Source: Oceanobacillus chungangensis (GTDB lineage: Bacteria; Bacillota; Bacilli; Bacillales; Amphibacillaceae). From it: 64,000 nt of DNA. The stretch lies in the NCBI RefSeq assembly GCF_003369565.1, contig NZ_PIOD01000002.1:186001-250000 (forward strand). Direction: 5' to 3'. How positions within the stretch are numbered: position 1 is the first letter of the stretch; every line of letters starts with the position of its first letter. Position numbers and translations under genes: made by a program. The notes beneath the pieces are model-generated. The model ran no database searches and had not been told where the DNA came from. It saw only the letters and a list, made by a program, of their open reading frames with translations. Positions 55,584 through 62,628 of this stretch are shown one piece after another.

Positions 55584-56264
55584 ATGAAAAAAATCTTAAC
55601 ATTATTAACCATTCTAATCGCAACGACACTTTTCCTGAGTGCTTGTGGAGACGAAAAGGAGCCAACTGCAGATACAACTCCTACCGAATCTCAAGATAAC
55701 ACAGGTGAAGATTCAGCAACAGAGGAACCAGTAGAAGATACGGAAAAAGGAACAGATTCAACGCAAGAAGATGATTCGAATACAGGTGAAGATTCAGCAA
55801 CAAGTAAAAATGACTTGAATATTAATACAAAAGATCAATTGGATCTAAAGATTGGCGATACTGGGAAATTTGATACAACAATTGGTCAATTTGAAATAAC
55901 ATTAGATAACGCAAAACTTATTACTGACGGGTTAGACGGCGAAGTGTCACAGCTTGATGATTTAATTTTATTGGACATAACCATAAAAAATACTAGTGGT
56001 AAAACGATGCTGCTAGAAGAAATTCTTCAATCGACAGTGGTTAAAGATGATTTAGAATCAACAGGGACCTCAAATGGAGCCGAGTATTTTGATAGTGTAG
56101 AAGAATTAAAAGGTGAAATTGCTGATGGGGAAGAAATATCGGGACAATTTATTACAGATGTGTACGAAAGTGAAGAATATTATCTTGCTCAAGAGTCTGG
56201 AGCGATTGCTGCAGGTACAACAAACCAAGTAATATGGACAATTCCTGTAAGTGAGATTCAGTAA
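55584..56264 (+). CDS. DUF4352-like lipoprotein, paralogue 1
   Basis: 226 residues. Signal peptide with lipobox LSAC, so the mature protein is anchored by Cys about 21. A Thr/Glu/Asp/Ser-rich linker (about 25-80) leads to a beta-sandwich domain (IGDTGKFDTTIGQFEITLDN to VIWTIP). ATG at 55584 behind AGAGGTG. First of three tandem relatives inside the tad operon. Confidence 0.8.
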   Translation: MKKILTLLTILIATTLFLSACGDEKEPTADTTPTESQDNTGEDSATEEPVEDTEKGTDSTQEDDSNTGEDSATSKNDLNINTKDQLDLKIGDTGKFDTTIGQFEITLDNAKLITDGLDGEVSQLDDLILLDITIKNTSGKTMLLEEILQSTVVKDDLESTGTSNGAEYFDSVEELKGEIADGEEISGQFITDVYESEEYYLAQESGAIAAGTTNQVIWTIPVSEIQ

Positions 56265-56368
56265 ATAGAAATATTTTAACGCTTAATTGAGGTGGCAGTG
56301 TTATAAAGTAATTCAATATAGCACTGTCATAAATACATAATTATTTTGAAAAGTGGAAGGAGGATAGA

Positions 56369-56971
56369 ATGAAAAAAGTCTTAACATTATTAATGATTCT
56401 GGTTGCAATAACATTATTTATTAGTGCGTGTGGGGATGACATGGAGCCAACTAATAATACAACTCCAGCTGAATCCGAGGATAATACTAGTGAAGAAGAA
56501 TCATTTTCAAGTGAAAATGATTTAAATATTGAAGCAGAAGATCAATTAGATCTTAGAATCGGTGATAAAGGAACATTTGATACAACAATCGGACAGTTTG
56601 AAATAACATTAGACGGGGCGAAAATTATTAAAGAAAAGTTAGATGGTGAAGAGTCACAACTTGATGATTTACTATTACTAGATTTGACGGTTAAGAATAT
56701 TAGTGGTGAAACAATGTTATTAGAAGACATACTTGAATCAACTATTGTAAAAGATAATTTGGAACATAGCGGTAATCATGATGCGTCTGGGTATTTTGAT
56801 AGTGTAAAAGGACTGACAGGTGAAATTGCCGATGGTGAAATAATTTCTGGACAATTTATTACCGATATTAATGAAAGAGATGAGTATTATTTGGTACAGG
56901 ATTCTGGAGCAGTAAGTATCGGAACCACAAACCAAGTAATGTGGACAATTCCAGCAAGTGAAGCCCAGTAA
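56369..56971 (+). CDS. DUF4352-like lipoprotein, paralogue 2
   Basis: 200 residues. Lipobox ISAC. It is closely related to paralogue 1 through most of its length (FDTTIGQFEITLD, LLLEDI-type repeats, GEIADGE, ISGQFITD, TTNQV) but has a shorter linker. The 104-base gap before it holds an inverted repeat (GGCAGTG...CACTGTC, about 56292-56328) without a T-tail. Confidence 0.8.
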   Translation: MKKVLTLLMILVAITLFISACGDDMEPTNNTTPAESEDNTSEEESFSSENDLNIEAEDQLDLRIGDKGTFDTTIGQFEITLDGAKIIKEKLDGEESQLDDLLLLDLTVKNISGETMLLEDILESTIVKDNLEHSGNHDASGYFDSVKGLTGEIADGEIISGQFITDINERDEYYLVQDSGAVSIGTTNQVMWTIPASEAQ

Positions 56972-56987
56972 AATAGGAGGAAAAAAT

Positions 56988-57629
56988 ATGAAGCGCACTT
57001 GGATAAAATTTATCATTCTAGCTTTAATCTCCTCTACTCTACTGGTTGCTTGTAGTGGAAAGGAAGATAATAGCGAGGTAGTGAGTGGTGGTAACTCAAT
57101 AACAGAAAAAGATAACTCGAACGATGAATTAGCTGAGGAAGTAAGCTTTGATAAGGATAGGGAAACTAATACAGTTTCATCCACGTCAACTATTGGCGAT
57201 TTACCGGATGATCAGCTTGGTTTAGCAATTGGTGACACAGCAATTGTAAAAAGTAACTTTTCTGAACATGAAATTACTTTAAATTCTGTTGAAATTAAAG
57301 AACAAGTCGACGATACAGCTTCTGAACTAGGTAATTTTGTGATTGTTAATTTAACAGTATTAAACACTGGAGATGAAGCAGTTGCTGCTGCTGATATTTT
57401 TAGTAGCACAGACCTATCTTCGATTGACAATTCGAGCGGATTTCCTTGGTATTATATAGAAGGTGTTGCAGAAGAGTGGCCTGTAGATATTAACCCAGGA
57501 GAATCACAAACAGGTGTTTTATTATTTGATATGGAAGTCAGTGATCAATATATTTTAACCGATGGAGAGTTTTTAGAGGGATTAACCAATAAAATATCAT
57601 TTGAGTTTACTAGAGAGGAAGCTAATTGA
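56988..57629 (+). CDS. DUF4352-like lipoprotein, paralogue 3 (divergent)
   Basis: 213 residues from the ATG at 56988 behind AGGAGG. Lipobox LVAC. The beta-sandwich is recognisable (LGLAIGDTAIVKSNFSEHEI, LNTGDEAVAA, NPGESQTGVLLFD) but far less similar to paralogues 1 and 2 than those are to each other. Hence an older duplication. Confidence 0.78.
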   Translation: MKRTWIKFIILALISSTLLVACSGKEDNSEVVSGGNSITEKDNSNDELAEEVSFDKDRETNTVSSTSTIGDLPDDQLGLAIGDTAIVKSNFSEHEITLNSVEIKEQVDDTASELGNFVIVNLTVLNTGDEAVAAADIFSSTDLSSIDNSSGFPWYYIEGVAEEWPVDINPGESQTGVLLFDMEVSDQYILTDGEFLEGLTNKISFEFTREEAN

Positions 57630-57659
57630 TGTGTAATAGAAATTGCTAGTTACAAAGGG

Positions 57660-58244
57660 GTGATTCCAATAAAATTTATCAAAAAAGAAAATGGGAGTAT
57701 GACATTAGAGGCTGCAATGGTTTTACCGTTTTTTATGCTTTTTATCGTATTTTTAGCGATGATTATCCGGTTGGCAATTGTGGATATGGCTTTATATCAG
57801 TCATTAGCAGAAACAAATGAGGTAGTGGTCACGCTTGCATATCCTGCTGAGTTAGCAACAACCGCAGTATCAACCATTGTGGAGGAGAAATTTGATGGAT
57901 TGAGTGAGCGTGTTGATATTGACCCGCAATTGGCCAAGGATTTATTAAACGATAGTATGGAATATTTAGGTATTACAATTGACGTAAACGGCTATTTGGA
58001 TAGTGTCACTCCAGGTTTAGTAGAACCAATAATTGAGGATAAGTTTTCCGGCAGATTAGGCGGCAACTTCTTTGATCCCTCCAAACTTAAGATTGATAGT
58101 ATAAAAACACCAACGAGCTTTACTGGTGATGGGGCATTTTTGGAAATAAATGCAAGTTATGATATTGATATTTCTATTCCGTTTGTAGAGAAAACAATCA
58201 CACTCAAAAAAACATCTTATGAAAGACTTTGGGCTGGGGCTTAA
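57660..58244 (+). CDS. Second TadE-like pseudopilin
   Basis: 194 residues. KKENG is followed by SMTLEAAMVLPFFMLFIVFL, so the G/xxxxE prepilin rule holds. The soluble part is about 150 residues. The start is unclear: the GTG at 57660 lies inside the ribosome site AAAGGGGTGAT, while an ATT (57663) or ATA (57669) would have better spacing and the next ATG (57699) would remove the leader. Confidence 0.8.
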   Translation: MIPIKFIKKENGSMTLEAAMVLPFFMLFIVFLAMIIRLAIVDMALYQSLAETNEVVVTLAYPAELATTAVSTIVEEKFDGLSERVDIDPQLAKDLLNDSMEYLGITIDVNGYLDSVTPGLVEPIIEDKFSGRLGGNFFDPSKLKIDSIKTPTSFTGDGAFLEINASYDIDISIPFVEKTITLKKTSYERLWAGA

Positions 58245-58255
58245 TACTTGACAGG

Positions 58256-58313
58256 ATAGAAAGCAGCAACAAAGACTCTCGCCCAAGGGTTTGGATAAAT
58301 CTTGGTTTTCTAA
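58256..58313 (+). repeat. Two-hairpin leader repeat R1, copy G (degenerate)
   Basis: ATAGAAAGCAGCAAC at the 5' side, then ACTCTCGCCCAAGGGTTTGG and the tail CTTGGTTTTCTAAGA. Hairpin 1 is largely lost. It lies in the 86-base gap between the second TadE and the prepilin peptidase, just before AAGGAGG. Confidence 0.55.
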
Positions 58314-58330
58314 GAGAAAGGAGGAAATAA

Positions 58331-58849
58331 ATGCTGCAAGCGATTGATTATATTTTATTTGTTTTCTTAGTTATTGCATTTATGACTGATGTTAAATATC
58401 AAAAACTGCCGAATTGGCTGACAGCTGGAGGAATGCTTATTGGTATCGTTTATCACTTGATTACAAGTGGTGTCGAAGGCTTATTATTTTCTTTCCTCGG
58501 GTTACTTGTTGCTGGTGGTATATTTTTAATCCTTTATGTTTTCAAAGCATTGGGAGCTGGTGATGTGAAGTTATTTGCAGCCATTGGCTCGATGATAGGG
58601 ATTCAATTGGTGTTGTATATGATGATGTATTCAATAGTCTTTGCAGGTCTTATTGCTATTATTATTTTATTATTTACAAAAACGTTTTTAAAGAAGATTA
58701 CGAATGCGCTCTTTGCAATAATTCATTCTATTACATCAAGAAGTTTTCAGAAAATCGAGGAATTTAAAACGACGAAGGCAACTCGTTTTCCGTTTATGTA
58801 TGCAGTTATTCCGGCAGTTATCACAACGTATTACTATTATTTATTTTAA
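58331..58849 (+). CDS. tadV: A24 prepilin peptidase (TadV/CpaA type)
   Basis: Membrane aspartyl protease that removes prepilin leaders. 172 residues with about five helices. Catalytic aspartates are in MTDVKYQKLPNWLT and GAGDVKLFAAIG. It lacks the methylase domain, as is normal for Tad loci. Its position after the pilin genes supports action on all four G/xxxxE-type proteins. Confidence 0.92.
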   Translation: MLQAIDYILFVFLVIAFMTDVKYQKLPNWLTAGGMLIGIVYHLITSGVEGLLFSFLGLLVAGGIFLILYVFKALGAGDVKLFAAIGSMIGIQLVLYMMMYSIVFAGLIAIIILLFTKTFLKKITNALFAIIHSITSRSFQKIEEFKTTKATRFPFMYAVIPAVITTYYYYLF

Positions 58850-58867
58850 TTAACAGGAGGAGATCAA

Positions 58868-60382
58868 ATGGGAAATATTTATGATTTTAGTTATAAGCAT
58901 TCACATCAGAATGGTAAATCGATTATTTTTACAGAACGCGATGATAAGAAGTTAACGGCAGAAGATCTAAATGCTGTGCAATTAAAAATGATCCAATCAA
59001 ATAACATCCCGCACTTGCTTAGCTTATCTATCGAAAATATCGATTTAACGATAAAAGTACATTATAAGCTCACATCTAAACAAAAAGTTACCTCATTTTT
59101 CCAAGAAAATCGTACAACGATGAGTGATTACTATCAATTATTTTTAGCAATTATTTCTACGCTGGAAGAATCGGGTTCTTATATGCTTGATCAACAGCAA
59201 TTTATTTTGCAAAAAGAATTCGTCTATATCGGTGAAAAGCCTGGTGATGTGTATTTAACATATTTGCCGGTTACTGGAATGAAGCGTGAATCGACAATTG
59301 AAGAAGATATGAAGAAACTGTTAACTGATATTGCCGGTGAGGTAGAGGGCTTACAAGGAAACGAGTTTAAGAGTATCTTGAATTACATAAAGAATCCTGC
59401 CTTTGGATTATCAGGGTTAAAAAAATTACTGCTTGAGTTAATCTCACTTCGGTCGAATGTGAATCAGAATCAGGACATGTACTATAACAATCCGAATGCT
59501 AATTTTGCTGACAATGCAAATCCTGGGACGGGTCAAAATAATTATCAGCCAATCACTCCTGGTGTACACATGGAAGAAACAGTAAGTAAGTCGAAGAAAA
59601 AAGCAAAAAGAAAACTTCCGCCATTATCATCTAGAGGAAGAATTTATTTGATTATGGGGTCATTACTGGCAATTGCGTTTATCTGGAAGCTTTATGATAT
59701 GTATACAAATCAAACAGTGTTAATTGCTAGCAGCTTATTAACGCTCGTTGTGCTTGTCTTCGATTATGTGTTCTGGAAAGTTTGGCGGCCAGGTATGACA
59801 CCGATAAAAGACAAAGCTGAAGTGCCAAATAATAGTTCTGAAAATAAAACAGCAATGCCTAATGTTCAAATAAATAAACAACCTGTGTTCCAGCAGCAAG
59901 TGACAAAGAAGTCTGAACCATTAATTGCACAAACATCTTCTTTTATAGCGCAGAATTCCATCGCAGCTACAGCAATGGATACAACATTTCTTTCAGAAAG
60001 CAATGAGGATACCGTCTTATTAGAAGATGAAACGAATTTACATGTAGTGGAAAGTCAGCAACAACAAGTGGTTTCTGCCATTTTAGTTAGAGAATCTGCC
60101 GGTGAACAAGCGCAAACGGTTGAAATCAATGCGAATAATTTCTTAATTGGCAGAAATGAGGCATCCGTAAACTTTAAAGATGAGTCGATCGGTATCTCAA
60201 GAATTCATGCAGAAATTATTAAAATAGATGATTCAAGCTATGGATTAAAAGATTTAGGGTCAAAAAATGGCTCAAAGCTGAATGGGAATACATTGGTTCC
60301 TTATAAGATTTATGCATTGAATACGGACGATCAATTTGAATTAGGGAAGGCAATTTATACATTTAAATGGAGTCATTCATAA
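58868..60382 (+). CDS. Membrane protein with N-terminal DUF6382-like and C-terminal FHA domains
   Basis: 504 residues. The N-terminal domain (about 1-190) looks like a kinase-derived fold of the DUF6382 or EssB kind. A disordered Asn/Pro stretch (about 195-235) follows, then two membrane helices (about 258-275 and 280-300). A Gln/Ser linker leads to the FHA domain (about 400-500: LIGRNEASVNF, GISRIHAEI, LGSKNGSKLNG), which should bind phosphothreonine. It lies 18 bases after the peptidase and overlaps the phosphatase gene, so it is probably the reader of the kinase below. Confidence 0.85.
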   Translation: MGNIYDFSYKHSHQNGKSIIFTERDDKKLTAEDLNAVQLKMIQSNNIPHLLSLSIENIDLTIKVHYKLTSKQKVTSFFQENRTTMSDYYQLFLAIISTLEESGSYMLDQQQFILQKEFVYIGEKPGDVYLTYLPVTGMKRESTIEEDMKKLLTDIAGEVEGLQGNEFKSILNYIKNPAFGLSGLKKLLLELISLRSNVNQNQDMYYNNPNANFADNANPGTGQNNYQPITPGVHMEETVSKSKKKAKRKLPPLSSRGRIYLIMGSLLAIAFIWKLYDMYTNQTVLIASSLLTLVVLVFDYVFWKVWRPGMTPIKDKAEVPNNSSENKTAMPNVQINKQPVFQQQVTKKSEPLIAQTSSFIAQNSIAATAMDTTFLSESNEDTVLLEDETNLHVVESQQQQVVSAILVRESAGEQAQTVEINANNFLIGRNEASVNFKDESIGISRIHAEIIKIDDSSYGLKDLGSKNGSKLNGNTLVPYKIYALNTDDQFELGKAIYTFKWSHS

Positions 60383-61317
60383 TGAACAAAAATTGGCAGA
60401 TTGGAATTGCATCACATCAAGGGACAAAAAAAGATAAAAATGAGGACTCCTATTTTCATCAAGTATCATCGGATAACGATGGGAACGAAATAGCATTGTT
60501 CGCAGTTGCCGATGGAATGGGAGGCTATCAGCTTGGAGATACTGCCAGTCAGATAGCAATCTCCTCTATTGAAGAATGGTGGGAAAAACGGAGTAAAAAA
60601 ATCACAAAACGAAGAAATGCCTTGCAGCGAATTCTGATAGAAGGGGAACAGATAGTCCAGCAAATTAATAAAACGATTAAAGCAGCAAGCAGCCATACGG
60701 GAAAGAAAATGGGGACAACATTATCGCTTTTAGTGCTGTATAAAGGTGAATATGGAGTTATTCATATTGGCGATAGTCGTGTTTACCGGATGAAGGGATG
60801 GAATTATGGTCTAAAGCAGTACTTAAGTCAAAAAGGTCCACATCTGGTCGATTCACTTAACAGGATAGATGAGCAGCAAACAGAAATACTGGAATCTGAG
60901 CCAGAGTTAATGAAACTAACGGAAGACCATTCCTGGGTAGGGAAACAAGTGGAGAGTGGACAATTATCTGAAGAAGAAGCAAGAAATCATCCGAAGCGAA
61001 ATGTGCTGACACAGTGTCTAGGGATTGATAATAATGTGCACCCATATATCAGCAGTGGAACATATCAATCTACTGACCTATTTTTACTTTGCAGTGATGG
61101 TTTTTACACGCTATTTTCGAATGAAGAAATCAAGAACATGTTAATTAGTTTAGAGAAGGAATACGGCAGTCTGCAGGCAATATCGGATTATCTTATTAAT
61201 TTTTCTAATTTTTCCGATGCATTTGATAATGTTACACTAATGCTAGTTCGTCATCGGTTTGCTGCTTCTCAAGTAAAGACTAAACGAACACTGGCGGCCT
61301 TATTCAAGGGGATGTAG
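60382..61317 (+). CDS. PP2C-family Ser/Thr phosphatase
   Basis: 311 residues. Metal-site motifs are KDKNEDSYF, VADGMGGYQLGD, HIGDSRVYR, LLCSDGFYTLFS and DNVTLMLV, all with their aspartates. Soluble. The ATG at 60382 shares one base with the FHA stop, GGAG upstream. Next to a kinase, it is the expected eraser of the phosphorylation signal. Confidence 0.93.
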   Translation: MNKNWQIGIASHQGTKKDKNEDSYFHQVSSDNDGNEIALFAVADGMGGYQLGDTASQIAISSIEEWWEKRSKKITKRRNALQRILIEGEQIVQQINKTIKAASSHTGKKMGTTLSLLVLYKGEYGVIHIGDSRVYRMKGWNYGLKQYLSQKGPHLVDSLNRIDEQQTEILESEPELMKLTEDHSWVGKQVESGQLSEEEARNHPKRNVLTQCLGIDNNVHPYISSGTYQSTDLFLLCSDGFYTLFSNEEIKNMLISLEKEYGSLQAISDYLINFSNFSDAFDNVTLMLVRHRFAASQVKTKRTLAALFKGM

Positions 61318-61341
61318 TCGGATGATAAAGAGGTGTGAACT

Positions 61342-62190
61342 GTGAATAAGCATGGGATTCTGATTGAGCGAGGGGATCTGTTAAATAATAAATATATCGT
61401 TCTTTCACATATTGCTTCTGGTGGAATGTCCGAGGTCTATTTAATAGAAGAAAAAAATAATCTGGGTAAAAGATGGGCAGTAAAAATTACGAGCATTACA
61501 AATAAATTGGCAGCAAAATTAAAGGATGAAGCAAGGCTGTTAAGTGAGCTACATCATTCTAGTCTTCCTCATGTTGTTGATTTTTTTCAAACGGAAGAAT
61601 ATTTTTATCTTGTTCAGGAATATGTTGAAGGCGTATCACTATCAGACCAGATGGCATTGTATAATAATCAGCTACCAATGGAAACAATCCTGCATATTGG
61701 CATCGAGCTTTGTGAAGTTCTCCACTATTTACATAACCAAAAACCATATCCTATTATTTATCGCGACATTAAACCAGGCAATATCATGGTGATGAACAAC
61801 CGATCGATAAAATTAATTGATTTCGGGATTGCACGCAGATTCCAGGAGAATTTAATCCAAGACACAGTTCAAGTAGGAACAGTAGGATTTGCAGCACCAG
61901 AACAATTTGAAAAGCGACAAACAGACCGCAGAACAGATCTATTTTCACTAGGAGCCTTATTATATTATTTAGTTTCAAAAGGAAAGTACGTATACATCGC
62001 ACAGAAACCCATTCGCGACTTTAATAAGAAAATACCCAAGGACCTGGAAAAATGCATTAACAAGCTAGTACAACTCCAACCAAAAGACAGAATACAGGAT
62101 GCGAGAGAAGCAAAGAAACTATTATTGAAAGCACAAGAAGAACTAGAAAAACCAAGAAACATCCTCCAGCGTCTCCTACTGCGGTTTTGA
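61342..62190 (+). CDS. Soluble Ser/Thr protein kinase
   Basis: 282 residues, a bare Hanks-type kinase domain. ASGGMSEVYL (P-loop), WAVKI (Lys), YRDIKPGNIMV (catalytic loop, Tyr in place of His of HRD), LIDFGIAR and GTVGFAAPEQF are intact, so it should be active. It has no membrane helix or PASTA repeats, unlike PrkC. GTG start behind AAGAGGTG. It forms a reader-eraser-writer set with the two genes upstream. Confidence 0.93.
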   Translation: MNKHGILIERGDLLNNKYIVLSHIASGGMSEVYLIEEKNNLGKRWAVKITSITNKLAAKLKDEARLLSELHHSSLPHVVDFFQTEEYFYLVQEYVEGVSLSDQMALYNNQLPMETILHIGIELCEVLHYLHNQKPYPIIYRDIKPGNIMVMNNRSIKLIDFGIARRFQENLIQDTVQVGTVGFAAPEQFEKRQTDRRTDLFSLGALLYYLVSKGKYVYIAQKPIRDFNKKIPKDLEKCINKLVQLQPKDRIQDAREAKKLLLKAQEELEKPRNILQRLLLRF

Positions 62191-62375
62191 GAAGTTAACC
62201 AGAGCTGTGTGCAGATAAGATAGGCAGTATATTTTACCATCTCTAAGTATCTCGTAATTGATTAATTGATATAAACTGCAAACTTGCGAGAATTTTTAAT
62301 ATCAGATGGGATGATTTGGCTATTCACAATCAGTCTCCATTTATTTGCTACATTCGAGATTGGATGTTTTTGTGT

Positions 62376-62401
62376 AAGTAACTCCTTTAAAGTTACTTTT
62401 T
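62376..62401 (+). terminator. Possible terminator after the kinase gene
   Basis: AAGTAACT (62376-62383) pairs with AGTTACTT (62391-62398) and continues into a T-run. It is 186 bases after the kinase stop. Confidence 0.5.
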
Positions 62402-62402
62402 G

Positions 62403-62546
62403 CACTTACCCAGCGGAAGAAATACACGAAGACTCCTACGGGAAGAAGAGCTTCGGTGAGACTACGAAGCGCGTTAGCTCGAGTTGACTCACCAGCTCCC
62501 TTAGGATGCGCAAAGTGTATTTCTGGAGCGACTGGCCCGAGAGCCC
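62403..62546. repeat. Dispersed repeat family R3, copy inverted relative to 31322-31452
   Basis: ACCCAGCGGAAGAAATACAC at the left and GTGTATTTCTGGAGCGACTG at the right are the reverse of the copy at 31322-31452. Inner blocks are GACTCCTACGGGAAG and TTGACTCACCAGCTCCC. It fills much of the kinase-essB gap. Confidence 0.7.
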
Positions 62547-62576
62547 TTGACACGCAACACTACTCTGCAGTTTATA
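62547..62576 (+). promoter_or_regulatory. Possible promoter of the essB-like gene
   Basis: Perfect TTGACA at 62547-62552 at the edge of the R3 repeat, and TTTATA at 62571-62576 (18-base spacer). Weak -10, so tentative. Confidence 0.4.
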
Positions 62577-62628
62577 TAAAATCCATAATATAATAAATAC
62601 CAGCTTTTAAGAAAACGGAGGGATAAAA

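Noticed and set aside
57212-57430. Minus-strand frames inside the lipoprotein genes
   Set aside because: Shadows of the plus-strand lipoproteins, which have signal peptides and ribosome sites.
62284-62553. Two short frames between the kinase and the essB-like gene
   Set aside because: Derived from an R3 repeat copy. Same peptide text (for example PAEEIH) appears at 31.4 kb.
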